Part shown: in pieces, positions 1 through 8,837 of the stretch
How positions within the stretch are numbered: position 1 is the stretch's first letter
Layout: each line of letters begins with the position of its first letter
Assembly: GCA_900469615.1 (NCBI GenBank)
Contig: UBYA01000022.1
Span: 3,679 to 67,678, forward strand
Origin: Hyphomicrobiales bacterium
Lineage (GTDB): Bacteria; Pseudomonadota; Alphaproteobacteria; Rhizobiales; Rhizobiaceae
Direction: 5' to 3'
DNA: 64,000 nucleotides
The notes under the pieces: model-generated
Told to the model about the DNA's origin: nothing
The model's input: the letters and a program-made list of their open reading frames with translations, nothing else
Database searches by the model: none
Made by a program: the position numbers and the translations under genes

Positions 1-25
1 TTCCGTGAAACGAGGAACCGCTCTA
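1..25 (+). repeat. RIME-like intergenic repeat, partial copy at window edge
   Basis: This is the right-hand end of the repeat found complete at 30494-30595: both contain TTCCGTGAAACGAGGAA followed by a short CG-rich tail ending in CTCTA or TTCTA. The copy is cut by the window edge. Its last bases (TCTA, read as TAGA on the minus strand) form the stop codon of the neighbouring gene. Confidence 0.75.
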
Positions 26-1186
26 GCGCGCCAGATCGAGATAGGCGGAAGCGACCGAGGCGTCGATATCGGCCGGTACGGGGATGACGCAGGCCTCCCT
101 GCCAAGACCGCCCGTGGCGACCCGCTCCAGGCACCGGGCCTGCAGCGCAAAGCCGAGATCCATGGATTCGACGGTATTGCCGAGCGGGCGCGGGCCAGCG
201 AGATTGGCCATGTGACCACCGCCAAGGATGTGGAAGGCGCGGCCGTCGTGCAGGCGCACCGTCTCGATCTGCTCGGCCTCATAACGATCGATAGCCGCGA
301 CGGCAGGACTGTTGCGGAAGCCCTCGACATCGATTTCATGCGGGAAGTGGCCGCCGTTCATCAGAATGGCGCCGTCCTTGATCAACGGCAGATCGGCTGC
401 CGTGATGATGCCGGCATAGCCGGTGACGGTCAGCAGAATATCGGCGGAGCGGATCGCAGCCTCGCGCAACGGGGTCGAAAAGCCGTCGAGGTGCGCCTCA
501 AGCGTCGTGACCGGATCGATATCGACGACGCTGACGGCGGAAAACGCATTGCGGAAGCATGCCGCCGTGCCCTTGCCGCAGGCGCCGTAACCGAAGACGG
601 TGACGCGCTTGCCGTTGGTGGAACGGTTGGTGAAACGCAGGTAGCTCTCGAACATGCTCTGCCCGACGGCATGCCGGTTTTCCGCGAACTGCTTGATCGG
701 GCTGTCGTTGATGACGAGGATCGGCATGTTGAGCCTGTCACGCATCGGCATGAGCCGGGTGCGGCCGGAGGTGGTTTCCTCGGTGCCGCCCATAAGTCCG
801 GCGTAGGGTCGTTCAGCCGCGCGGGCAAAGAGATCGCCGCCATTGTCGAGCAGCAGGTCCGGTTTCTCCTCGATGATCGCATCGAGGCTCGCGCCATGCT
901 CGTCGGCATTGCGGGTCTGGGTGGCAAAGACCTTGATCCCTTGGGCACGAAGATAGTCGACCGTTTCGGGCTGCGTGCTGTTGAGATTGCCGGTGCAGAC
1001 GAGGCCCGCGCCGCCGGCGCGCAGCGTCATCAGCAGCGCGACCGTCTTCGGCTCCAGATGGATGCCCGTGCCGATGGTCAGGCCCGCAAATGGCCGCGTG
1101 TCGCGAAATTCCGCCGCCGTGGCGGCCAGCAGGCGGCAGCTGCGCGCCACCCAGTCTATACGGGAAAGAGAAGAAGGCTGCTCCAT
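23..1186 (-). CDS. S-adenosylhomocysteine hydrolase-like NAD-binding protein
   Basis: The 387-residue product resembles adenosylhomocysteinase, which reversibly splits S-adenosylhomocysteine to homocysteine and adenosine using bound NAD. Visible family features are STQ at 70-72, EETT at 136-139, NDS at 160-162, Lys165, the NAD-binding glycine motif GYGACGKG at 199-206, and GGHFPHEI around His280. It is shorter than typical proteobacterial enzymes (about 465 residues) and lacks their C-terminal Lys/Tyr tail. The aspartate that normally follows the catalytic lysine is Glu169 here, so this is a divergent paralog whose substrate may differ. The ATG at 1186 is chosen because GGCAGGAGCG precedes it and homology starts there. 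The TAG stop lies in the adjoining repeat. It probably follows the upstream LysR gene in the same transcript, with a gap of about 130 bp. Family assignment is firm, exact activity is not. Confidence 0.75.
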   Translation of the reverse strand: MEQPSSLSRIDWVARSCRLLAATAAEFRDTRPFAGLTIGTGIHLEPKTVALLMTLRAGGAGLVCTGNLNSTQPETVDYLRAQGIKVFATQTRNADEHGASLDAIIEEKPDLLLDNGGDLFARAAERPYAGLMGGTEETTSGRTRLMPMRDRLNMPILVINDSPIKQFAENRHAVGQSMFESYLRFTNRSTNGKRVTVFGYGACGKGTAACFRNAFSAVSVVDIDPVTTLEAHLDGFSTPLREAAIRSADILLTVTGYAGIITAADLPLIKDGAILMNGGHFPHEIDVEGFRNSPAVAAIDRYEAEQIETVRLHDGRAFHILGGGHMANLAGPRPLGNTVESMDLGFALQARCLERVATGGLGREACVIPVPADIDASVASAYLDLAR

Positions 1187-1314
1187 GATGCGCTCCTGCC
1201 GGCCGGTTCGATGCCGCGATCTGGCACGACGGGAAATACCCTGTCGATGGACATTGCGATGCGCCACATGGTAGAAAATCTGCCAGGGCAGTCCGATCGC
1301 GGCGGATAATCCCG

Positions 1315-2289
1315 TCAAGGCTGTACGGCTCCCGCCTTGCTCAGCCAGTCCGCGAGCCGGACAAGAGCCGGATCCTTTATATCGCTGCTGCGGATGCTGA
1401 GACTGTATCCGGCCGGTCTTCGGATGAAGCCGTAAGGTGCGACCAGGGTGCCGCGATCGATATCGTCGCCGATGGCGGTACGCGGCGCGATGGCAATGCC
1501 CAGGCCTGAACGGGCCGCGCCGATCGCAAGCAGCAAATCCTCGAAGTCGCGGCTGCCGGCAAAGCGGACGGGGGCATGACCGCTCTCCGCGAACCAGTCG
1601 CTCCAAAGGCTCGGAGCCGACCGGCTTGCAAGGGCGACAGCCCCCGCGAGCGCCGGGACGCCGGCAGCAAGCCCGAGGCGGCCGGCCATGTCAGGCGTCG
1701 CAACCGGGCCAAACTCATCTTCCATGAAGCGGATGGCGGTAACATCGCGCGTCGGCCTGTATTCACCGCCCATCACGACCGCCTCGAGATCCGGGCGCTT
1801 GGCCAGAGGTTCCACCACAGCCATCGGCACGATGTCGACATCGATATCCTGAAGCGCAGCCTGCAGGGCGGCGACGCGCGGCATGAGCCACCAGACGGCG
1901 AAGGCCGAGGGAACGCCGAGCCGGATGGAGCGCCGGCCTCCGATCGACAGCTCCGCCGAAGCCCGCGTCAGAATGCCGAAGGCGACGCCCACGGCATCGG
2001 CGAACGCCCTGCCCTTTACGGTCAGCACCAGCCTGCCGTTTTCCCGCTCGAACAGGGCCGTACCAAAGTGGGCCTCCAGCACGTTCAACTGCTGCCTCAC
2101 GGCGCCGCGCACCACCCCAAGCTCGTCGGCAGCCTTCAGGATGCTGCCGCGCCGCGCCACGGCATCGAAGGCGCGCAATGCGTTCAGAGGCGGCAAGCGT
2201 CGGGATGAAACGGATTCGGACGGCAAGGTTTTATCTTTCTTTTCAGTGCGATCGGGCCGGCAACCAAGCAGCTGCGTCATCTGCGGCAT
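1315..2289 (-). CDS. LysR-family transcriptional regulator (GcvA-like)
   Basis: This is a LysR-type DNA-binding regulator. The N-terminal winged helix-turn-helix carries the GcvA-like opening RRLPPLNALRAFDAVARRGS, then the recognition region (AADELGVVRGAVRQQLNVLE). An effector-binding domain with the usual GLGIAIAP segment follows. The start is uncertain. An in-frame GTG at 2319 and ATGs at 2289 and 2280 are all possible and none has a good ribosome binding site; the helix-turn-helix begins about 35 residues further in. It lies just upstream of the adenosylhomocysteinase-like gene on the same strand and is divergent from the Nudix gene. Control of the adenosylhomocysteinase-like gene is a reasonable inference, not shown. 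Confidence 0.8.
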   Translation of the reverse strand: MPQMTQLLGCRPDRTEKKDKTLPSESVSSRRLPPLNALRAFDAVARRGSILKAADELGVVRGAVRQQLNVLEAHFGTALFERENGRLVLTVKGRAFADAVGVAFGILTRASAELSIGGRRSIRLGVPSAFAVWWLMPRVAALQAALQDIDVDIVPMAVVEPLAKRPDLEAVVMGGEYRPTRDVTAIRFMEDEFGPVATPDMAGRLGLAAGVPALAGAVALASRSAPSLWSDWFAESGHAPVRFAGSRDFEDLLLAIGAARSGLGIAIAPRTAIGDDIDRGTLVAPYGFIRRPAGYSLSIRSSDIKDPALVRLADWLSKAGAVQP

Positions 2290-2475
2290 GAAAATGCTGT
2301 TCAATGTCGCCTTCAGCACAATCGCTGGCGAATATCAGAGGCCAAATCCTCGCCTTTTTACCTACCCACCACTCAATAAATTTGTGGGGAAATACCATAT
2401 AGCACTCTATGGAGAGCAAATTTTTTCCACATGATGCTAATATAGAATCAGTCCTTCACTCCAACTTCCCAAAAG

Positions 2476-2985
2476 GTGAACCGACAATTGGCCATTCTCA
2501 GCCGCATAGCAAATGACGTGCAACTCATGTTTCGGCGTCCGCCGCGGCAGCAATATGCCGCGCTTTGTTATCGGCTGAAGAAAAAGACGGGCGATATCGA
2601 GGTGCTGCTGCTGACCAGCCGCGACACCGGCCGCTGGGTCATTCCGAAGGGATGGCCGATGCCGGGCAAACTCTCGCATGAGGTTGCGGCCCGCGAAGCC
2701 TACGAGGAGGCCGGCGTCCGCGGCACGGTGGAAACGGAGCCGCTCGGCTCTTTCGGCTATGACAAGCTGCTGAAAGATGGAATCCAGATACCGTGCCGGG
2801 TACAGGTCTATGCGCTGGAGGTCAGCGAACTCGTCAAGAACTTCAAGGAGAAGGGCGAGCGCTCGCTCGAATGGGTTTCCTGCGAAGACGCGGCCGGACG
2901 CGTCCGCGAACAGGAATTGAGTGACATCATTCTCGGCTTCGGCCGGCGGGCGGCCAAACCGGCTGTGGCGGTGCAGGCGAAGTAA
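2476..2985 (+). CDS. Nudix hydrolase, DIPP-like
   Basis: A 169-residue Nudix-family pyrophosphohydrolase. The Nudix box is around residues 58-80 (GWPMPGKLSHEVAAREAYEE then AGV). The metal-binding REAYEE core is intact, but the first conserved glutamate of the box (GX5E) is a lysine. The arrangement resembles the diphosphoinositol-polyphosphate or nucleoside-diphosphate type of small Nudix enzyme common in rhizobia; the substrate cannot be read from sequence. The chosen start is GTG at 2476, with AAAAG just before it. An ATG at 2527 would remove 17 residues but still keep the domain. The C-terminal tail (AKPAVAVQAK) is low in complexity. Confidence 0.8.
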   Translation: MNRQLAILSRIANDVQLMFRRPPRQQYAALCYRLKKKTGDIEVLLLTSRDTGRWVIPKGWPMPGKLSHEVAAREAYEEAGVRGTVETEPLGSFGYDKLLKDGIQIPCRVQVYALEVSELVKNFKEKGERSLEWVSCEDAAGRVREQELSDIILGFGRRAAKPAVAVQAK

Positions 2986-3081
2986 GCCACATTACTCACA
3001 AGAAACTGTGCCAGAATACGTGGCGGATATTGCGCGCCGCATCGGTCAGCGCAATACGAGAGTTTTGATTCAGAGATTTGC

Positions 3082-4617
3082 ATGCCCGACCGACCGGCCA
3101 CGCCATCAAAAAGGACGCTCGATAAGGACCTCGACAAATTTACCTATGTCGAGGATGCGACCCATCACGTCACAAAACGCCTGGTAGCGCCCGGCCTCGG
3201 CCTGATCTTCCTTGGCCTCGCCATGGTTTTTGCCGGCATTTACGTGCTCGACCAGCCGCGTGCGACGCTGATCTTCGCCGCCGTGGCCCTTGCCGGCTAC
3301 ATGGCCATGAACATCGGCGCCAAGGACGTGGCCAACAATGTCGGCGCTGCCGTGGGCGCGCGCGCGATCACCATGACGCAGGCGCTTGTCATGGCGGCCG
3401 CCTTCGAAATCCTCGGCGCGATGATTGCCGGCGGCCCGGTCATCGACACGATCTCGACGCACATCGTCGACACCAACCGCATCATCAGCATCGGCAAGCT
3501 TGCCTGGCTGATGATGGCCGCACTTCTCGCGGCCGCGCTCTGGATCAACTTCGCCACCTGGCTGAAGGCGCCCGTCTCGACCACGCATACGATCGTCGGC
3601 GCCGTCGTCGGCGCCGGTGCGGCGGCGGTCGGCCCCGAACTCGTGAATTGGAACATGCTGGCGGCAATTTCCGCCGGCTGGGTGGTGACACCCTTCCTCG
3701 GCGGCGGCATCGCGGCCGGCATCCTGTTCTTCATCGAGACCTTCATCATCTACCGCGACGACAAGATCGCCGCCGCCAGATACTGGATTCCGATCCTGAT
3801 CGGATTGATGGCGGGCTCCTTCTCGGCTTACCTCGTCGTCCAGCTCGAGCCAAAGGGCGCCATACCGTCGCTGCTGAATCTTGCGATCGGCGTCAGCCTC
3901 GGCCTTGTCGTCTGGCTCTGCGCAAGGCCGCTGGTGGCGGCGCAATCTATCGGGTTGGAAAACAAGAACAGCTCTCTGCGCAAGCTTTTCCGCCTGCCGC
4001 TGATCTGTTCGGCGGCGCTGATGTCCTTTGCGCACGGCGCCAACGACGTCGCCAACGCCATCGGCCCCCTGGCTGCCATCGTGCGCGATATCGGCCTTGG
4101 CGGCTCGCTTGGCGTGGTGGCCGAAACGACGACGCAGAAGGCGCCCTTCTGGGTCGTCATGATCGGCGGTTGCGGCATTGCCGTCGGCGTGCTGCTATAC
4201 GGCCCCCGCCTTATCCGGCTCCTCGGCGAACAGATCACCAAGCTCAATCCGATGCGGGCCTATTGCGTTGCCGTGTCCGCGGCCCTCACCGTCATCGTCG
4301 CCGCCTGGTTCGGCTTCCCGGTAAGCTCGACCCATATTGCGGTCGGCGCGGTTTTCGGAGTCGGTTTTTTCCGCGAATGGTCCACCAGCCGCTCCAGGCG
4401 GCGCTTCGACTATATGCGCAAGAAGGCCGAGGCCGCCGGCATTCCCTGGAGCGAGCCGGACAATGCGGACGAGCGCAATCCCGACGAGGTCCATCGCCGG
4501 CGTCTCGTGCGCCGCTCCCATTTCATGACCATCGTCGCCGCCTGGGCGATCACCGTGCCCGTCGCAGCCCTTCTTGCCGCCGCCGTATATTGGGTTATGG
4601 TCGCGCTCTTCATTTAG
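3082..4617 (+). CDS. pit: inorganic phosphate transporter, PiT family
   Basis: A 511-residue integral membrane protein of the PHO-4/PiT family, which imports phosphate, usually as a metal-phosphate complex driven by protons. The two inverted family signatures are clear: GAKDVANNVGAAVGARA near residue 75 and AHGANDVANAIGPLAAI near residue 315. Both are surrounded by about ten to twelve hydrophobic segments. The N-terminus has a hydrophilic extension of about 30 residues and there is a basic cytoplasmic loop near 430-470. The stop codon TAG at 4615-4617 is also the first three bases of the RIME-like repeat that follows. A promoter was not identified in the gap after the Nudix gene. Confidence 0.92.
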   Translation: MPDRPATPSKRTLDKDLDKFTYVEDATHHVTKRLVAPGLGLIFLGLAMVFAGIYVLDQPRATLIFAAVALAGYMAMNIGAKDVANNVGAAVGARAITMTQALVMAAAFEILGAMIAGGPVIDTISTHIVDTNRIISIGKLAWLMMAALLAAALWINFATWLKAPVSTTHTIVGAVVGAGAAAVGPELVNWNMLAAISAGWVVTPFLGGGIAAGILFFIETFIIYRDDKIAAARYWIPILIGLMAGSFSAYLVVQLEPKGAIPSLLNLAIGVSLGLVVWLCARPLVAAQSIGLENKNSSLRKLFRLPLICSAALMSFAHGANDVANAIGPLAAIVRDIGLGGSLGVVAETTTQKAPFWVVMIGGCGIAVGVLLYGPRLIRLLGEQITKLNPMRAYCVAVSAALTVIVAAWFGFPVSSTHIAVGAVFGVGFFREWSTSRSRRRFDYMRKKAEAAGIPWSEPDNADERNPDEVHRRRLVRRSHFMTIVAAWAITVPVAALLAAAVYWVMVALFI

Positions 4618-4716
4618 AACGGTTCGGTTTTTCATCGGATGCATGAACCGCTCTATCTTTCATTGTCTCGCAATTCCGGACGGAAGGCCGCCCCGCGCCT
4701 GTTCCGGAATCGCTTC
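4615..4716 (-). repeat. RIME-like intergenic repeat, full unit
   Basis: A roughly 100-bp unit matching the reverse complement of the 30494-30595 copy. In order it holds TAGAACGGTTCG, ATGAACCGCTCTATC, ATTCCGGACGGAAGGCC and GTTCCGGAATCGCTT. Two imperfect palindromes are visible. It starts at the stop codon of pit and fills nearly the whole gap to rsmE. Confidence 0.75.
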
Positions 4717-4728
4717 AGGGGGTAATCC

Positions 4729-5466
4729 ATGCGCGCCAATTTCCGCATGCAGCGGCTGTTCGTGACTTCGGACATCAAGGCCGGCATCGCCATCGAAGCC
4801 GACCAGGATCAGTTCAACTATCTCGCCAATGTGCTGCGCATGGAGGACGGCGCCGAACTGCTCATCTTCAACGGCCGCGACGGCGAATGGAAGGCCAGCG
4901 TCTCCTTTCCTTCCCGCAAGCGCATCCTGTTGACGCCGGTCGAGGAGACGCGCCCGCAACCGGCCCCGTCCGACCTGCATTATCTTTTCGCGCCCTTGAA
5001 GGTGGGGCGGCTGGATTATCTCGTGCAGAAGGCCGTCGAGATGGGCGCCGGCCTGCTGCAGCCGGTCATGACGCAGCATGTTCAGGGCAAGATCACCAAT
5101 CTGGACAAGGTCAGGGCCAATGTCATCGAGGCTGCGGAGCAATGCGGCATCCTCGGCATTCCCGATGTGGCGGAACCGGTGAAGCTTGCCGATCTGCTCG
5201 CCCGCTGGCCGCGCGAGCGGCGCATCGTCTATTGCGACGAAGGCGATGCCGGCCAGAATCCGCTACCGCTGCTGACGCAGGTGAAGGAGAAGCAACTGGC
5301 GTTGCTGGTCGGCCCGGAAGGCGGCTTTTCCGAAGAGGAGCGCGCCCTTCTGCGCAGCCTCGATTTCGTCACCGCCATTCCGCTCGGCCCGCGCATCCTG
5401 CGCGCCGACACGGCCGCCGTCGCCGCCATGGCGGTGATCCAGGCCGCGATCGGCGACTGGAACTGA
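4729..5466 (+). CDS. rsmE: 16S rRNA (uracil-1498-N3)-methyltransferase RsmE
   Basis: A 245-residue SPOUT-class methyltransferase that methylates N3 of U1498 in the 30S decoding centre. The N-terminal PUA-like domain (MRMEDGAELLIF region, residues 1-75) is followed by the trefoil-knot SAM-binding domain, with knot motifs VGPEGGFSEEE near 195 and LGPRILRADTAAVAAM near 220. The ATG at 4729 has a strong Shine-Dalgarno (CAGGGGGT). It is convergent with the LysE gene, with only four bases between their stops. The rsmE then gshA order is common in rhizobial genomes as I recall it. Confidence 0.93.
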   Translation: MRANFRMQRLFVTSDIKAGIAIEADQDQFNYLANVLRMEDGAELLIFNGRDGEWKASVSFPSRKRILLTPVEETRPQPAPSDLHYLFAPLKVGRLDYLVQKAVEMGAGLLQPVMTQHVQGKITNLDKVRANVIEAAEQCGILGIPDVAEPVKLADLLARWPRERRIVYCDEGDAGQNPLPLLTQVKEKQLALLVGPEGGFSEEERALLRSLDFVTAIPLGPRILRADTAAVAAMAVIQAAIGDWN

Positions 5467-5470
5467 GCCA

Positions 5471-6085
5471 TCATCCGAGGACCGCAACGAGGGTTGCCGC
5501 GATCAGCAGGATCGCCAGCGAAATGTTGACGATCCGCGAGACCCGCGGATCCTGCAGAAAGCGGGACAGGGAAGCGCCGAGAAGAAGCCAGACCATGTGG
5601 ATCGCGACGATCATGCCCGTCAGCAGCGCGATCTTGGCGGCGGCGTCCAGCAGCCGCTGGTTTTGAAACAGGCTGACGCCGGCGAAGACGGCGGCGATGG
5701 CCAGATAGGCCTTGGGATTGGCGACGGCGAGCAGGAAGCCGCCGGAGAAGGCCGGAGCGTGCGCCTGATCATCGCGGCGCGACAGCGGCGGGGCGGTTGC
5801 GATCTTGAAGGCGAGATAGAGGATGTAGACAGCCGAAACGGCCGTCAGCATGAAAGCGCCATGCGGCACCGACAGCAGGATGGCGATGACGCCGGCCGCC
5901 ACGGCGAGCAACACCGTCACCGTACCGGCGATAAGGCCGGAGACGTAGCCGAGCGACCGCCGGAAGCCATAGGCCGCACTCATCGCCGTCGCGCTGATCG
6001 TCGACGGGCCTGGGCTTCCCATGACGACCAGCGACGCCAGAAGCAGCGTCAGTATAGAATAGCAAAGGCCGTTTGGTCCCATCAT
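5471..6085 (-). CDS. LysE-family amino-acid/metabolite exporter
   Basis: A 204-residue membrane protein of the LysE/RhtB family, which exports amino acids or related metabolites. It has about six hydrophobic segments. The N-terminal hallmark PGPSTISATAMSAAYGFRRS lies near residue 25, and there is a conserved NPKA motif in the loop near 120. The reading frame is open further upstream, but the ATG at 6085 is preceded by CGGAG at seven bases and gives the normal family length. The substrate is not predictable. Confidence 0.87.
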   Translation of the reverse strand: MMGPNGLCYSILTLLLASLVVMGSPGPSTISATAMSAAYGFRRSLGYVSGLIAGTVTVLLAVAAGVIAILLSVPHGAFMLTAVSAVYILYLAFKIATAPPLSRRDDQAHAPAFSGGFLLAVANPKAYLAIAAVFAGVSLFQNQRLLDAAAKIALLTGMIVAIHMVWLLLGASLSRFLQDPRVSRIVNISLAILLIAATLVAVLG

Positions 6086-6327
6086 CGATATGCTCCGACG
6101 GTTGTCAGTCGAAACAGGACTAGCGATGAAAAGGGCCGGATGTCTTGAACGCTTGTGCAAATATGCCGGGGCTGACACGGCTGTGATGCGCTTGCGAGAC
6201 ATAAAATCCTATTTTTTTGAACGACCCTTGAAAGAAATTCACTTGCACCGTACCTCAATCCGCGTCAATCACCCTCCAATTGACCTGCGGCTGGCGCGGG
6301 TTTTCCTCCGAGATCTAAGGTAATACC

Positions 6328-7701
6328 ATGGCGCGCGACACCACCGACCAGACTCCGCTCTCCTCGGTCTCGGAAATGACGGCCTATCTGGCCGCCGGCA
6401 GCAAGCCGAAGGAGAAGTTCCGCATCGGCACCGAGCACGAGAAATTCGTGTTTTTCCGCGCCGACAACAGCCCCGTGCCCTATTTCGGCGATGCCAGCAT
6501 TTCCGCGCTGCTCAAGGGGCTGCAGGCAAAGAGCGGCTGGGACCCGATCATGGACGGCGGCAACATCATCGGGCTTGGCGAACCCTCGGGCATGGGCGCG
6601 ATCTCGATCGAGCCGGGCGGCCAGTTCGAGCTCTCCGGCGCGCCGCTCGAAACTATCCACGAGACCTGCAGGGAATCGAACAACCATCTGGCGGCGGTGC
6701 GCGAGATCGCCGAGCCCATGGGCATTCGCTTCCTCGGCATCGGCGGCAGCCCGAAATGGACGCTGGCCGAAACGCCGCGCATGCCGAAATCGCGCTACGA
6801 GATCATGACCCGCTACATGCCGAAGGTCGGCACCAAGGGGTTGGACATGATGTATCGCACCTGCACGATCCAGGTGAACCTCGACTTCTCGTCCGAAGGC
6901 GACATGCGCCGCAAGATGCGCGTGTCGATGAAGCTGCAGTCGCTGGCGACGGCGCTCTTTGCCTCCTCCCCCTTCACGGAAGGCAAGCCGAACGGGCTTT
7001 CCTCCTGGCGCGGCGACATCTGGCGCGACACCGACAACCGCCGCAGCGGCCTGCTCGACTTCACCTTCCGTGACGATTTCGGCTTTGAAGACTATGTGAA
7101 GTGGGCGCTCGACGTTCCCATGTATTTCGTCGTCCGCGACGGCCGCTATCACGACTGCACGCACGTCACCTTCCGCCAGTTCATGGACGGTGCGCTCAAG
7201 GGCGAAATCGCCGACTGGGAACCGACGATGGGCGACTGGACGAATCATCTCTCGACCTTGTTCCCCGACGTACGCCTCAAGCGTTTCCTGGAGATGCGCG
7301 GCGCCGATGGCGGTCCTTGGCGGCGCATCTGTGCGCTGCCGGCTTTCTGGGTCGGCCTGCTCTATGACGACGAAGCCCTGGCGGCCGCTGACGAACTGAC
7401 CAGGGACTGGAGCTTCGACGAAGTCAACGAGCTGCGCGACGTCGTGCCTGCCCAGGGCCTGAAGCCCTCCATCAAGGGGCACAGCCTGCTGGATGTGGCC
7501 CGCGAAGTGATCGGCATTTCCCGCCTCGGCCTGAAGAACCGCGCCCGCCTGAATGGCGATGGGCAGGACGAAACCGTCTTTCTCGCGCCACTCGAGGAAG
7601 TGCTCGCCAAGAAGGGCACGCTCGCCGACGATCTGCTGATGCTCTATAACGGTCGCTGGAACCAGTCGGTCGAGCCGATTTTCGAGGAATATCAATATTG
7701 A
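6328..7701 (+). CDS. gshA: glutamate-cysteine ligase, plant/alphaproteobacterial type
   Basis: A 457-residue enzyme catalysing ATP-dependent ligation of glutamate and cysteine, the first step of glutathione synthesis. It matches the class shared by plants and alphaproteobacteria, with FRIGTEHEKFVFF near residue 31, ISIEPGGQFELSGAPLETIH near 92, an LGIGG segment near 137, and the C-terminal MLYNGRWNQSVEPIFEEYQY. Start ATG 6328 follows CTAAGGTAATACC. The 240-bp upstream gap is shared with the divergent LysE gene. The DUF937 gene follows 135 bp downstream. Confidence 0.93.
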   Translation: MARDTTDQTPLSSVSEMTAYLAAGSKPKEKFRIGTEHEKFVFFRADNSPVPYFGDASISALLKGLQAKSGWDPIMDGGNIIGLGEPSGMGAISIEPGGQFELSGAPLETIHETCRESNNHLAAVREIAEPMGIRFLGIGGSPKWTLAETPRMPKSRYEIMTRYMPKVGTKGLDMMYRTCTIQVNLDFSSEGDMRRKMRVSMKLQSLATALFASSPFTEGKPNGLSSWRGDIWRDTDNRRSGLLDFTFRDDFGFEDYVKWALDVPMYFVVRDGRYHDCTHVTFRQFMDGALKGEIADWEPTMGDWTNHLSTLFPDVRLKRFLEMRGADGGPWRRICALPAFWVGLLYDDEALAAADELTRDWSFDEVNELRDVVPAQGLKPSIKGHSLLDVAREVIGISRLGLKNRARLNGDGQDETVFLAPLEEVLAKKGTLADDLLMLYNGRWNQSVEPIFEEYQY

Positions 7702-7836
7702 TGGCGGCATGACCGTCTTGCCCACCCGGGCGGCATGACGGCAGAAACCGGTATGCGCTGCCTTTTTTCCCGCTATACTGTTGCAATATGCGCCGCGTGA
7801 TTCCAGAGCGGCCTCATAGCGGGGAAAGGGACTTCG

Positions 7837-8712
7837 ATGCTGCCACTCTTCGACATGATGATGCAGGCACAGAATGGCGCCGCCACGGAGGCCATGGCCA
7901 AGCAATTCAACCTTGCGCAGGAGCAGGCGACCAAAGCCATGGCCGCGCTGATGCCGGCTTTTTCTTCCGGCTTCAAGCGCAGCGCGACCGACCCGTATAA
8001 TTTCATGAGCGTGATGCAGGACATCTCCTCCGGCAACTATGCCAAATATTTCGAGGATATGAGCAAGGCCTTCACGCCCCAGGGCATTGCCGATGGCAAT
8101 GCGGTGCTGGCGCGGCTGTTCGGTTCCAAGGAAGTCTCGCGCGCGATCGCGGCTCAAGCCGCGCAAATGACGGGGGTCGGCCAGGAAATCTACAAGCGCA
8201 TGCTGCCCGCCATGGCCGATACGCTGATGGGCGGCCTGTTCAAGGAAACCAGCGGCCAGATCCCGCAGATGGCCAATCCCTTCCTCAATACCGACATGGG
8301 CGAGATGATGCAGGGCTGGCTGCAGAGCATCGGCTTTGCGCCGAAACAGCAGCCGACGCCGCAGGCCAGCATCTTCGATAACCCGTTCACGCAGGCGATG
8401 GAGCTGATGTTCGGCGCCGATCCGGTCAAGCGCGAGAAGCCGGTGCAAGCCAATCCCTTCCTCGACAACCCATTCGCCAAGGCTTTCCAGGACATGATGC
8501 GCAACTTCCCGATGGCCGCCGAACCGCCGAAGGAAGAAGCCAGGGCGAAGGAAAAACCCGCCGCAGGCGTCGACATGGCCGCCTATACCGATATGTTCAA
8601 CGCAATGTTCGACAGCGGCCTGGATGTGCAGAAGAGCTATCAGAAGAACATGGAAGCGATCTTCGACAGCTATTTGAAGCCGCAGGAAAAGCCGGCGCCG
8701 AAACAGGAGTGA
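7837..8712 (+). CDS. DUF937 domain-containing protein
   Basis: A 291-residue soluble protein of unknown role. The N-terminal part (about residues 5-140) has the DUF937 pattern: MMMQAQNGAATEAMAKQFNL, AQEQATKAMAALMPAFSSG and LFGSKEVSRAIAAQAAQMTG. The second half has several NPFxDNPF-type repeats (NPFLN, DNPFTQA, NPFLDNPFAKA) and a Lys/Glu/Pro-rich tail. Phe/Met-rich amphipathic helices suggest oligomerisation or a structural role, but this is inference. Start ATG 7837 lies a few bases after GGGGAAAGGGAC. It probably forms its own transcript downstream of gshA. Confidence 0.75.
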   Translation: MLPLFDMMMQAQNGAATEAMAKQFNLAQEQATKAMAALMPAFSSGFKRSATDPYNFMSVMQDISSGNYAKYFEDMSKAFTPQGIADGNAVLARLFGSKEVSRAIAAQAAQMTGVGQEIYKRMLPAMADTLMGGLFKETSGQIPQMANPFLNTDMGEMMQGWLQSIGFAPKQQPTPQASIFDNPFTQAMELMFGADPVKREKPVQANPFLDNPFAKAFQDMMRNFPMAAEPPKEEARAKEKPAAGVDMAAYTDMFNAMFDSGLDVQKSYQKNMEAIFDSYLKPQEKPAPKQE

Positions 8713-8837
8713 CGTCCGGGTTTCCGACTTGGCCCGGATTCACTGTTCGTAATTCCGCACAGCCCGTACACATTGCGCCCGGTTATCAAACACTGAGACG
8801 AAGCCTATCTCTGTTTTCATCTTGAAAGGAGACAGCC

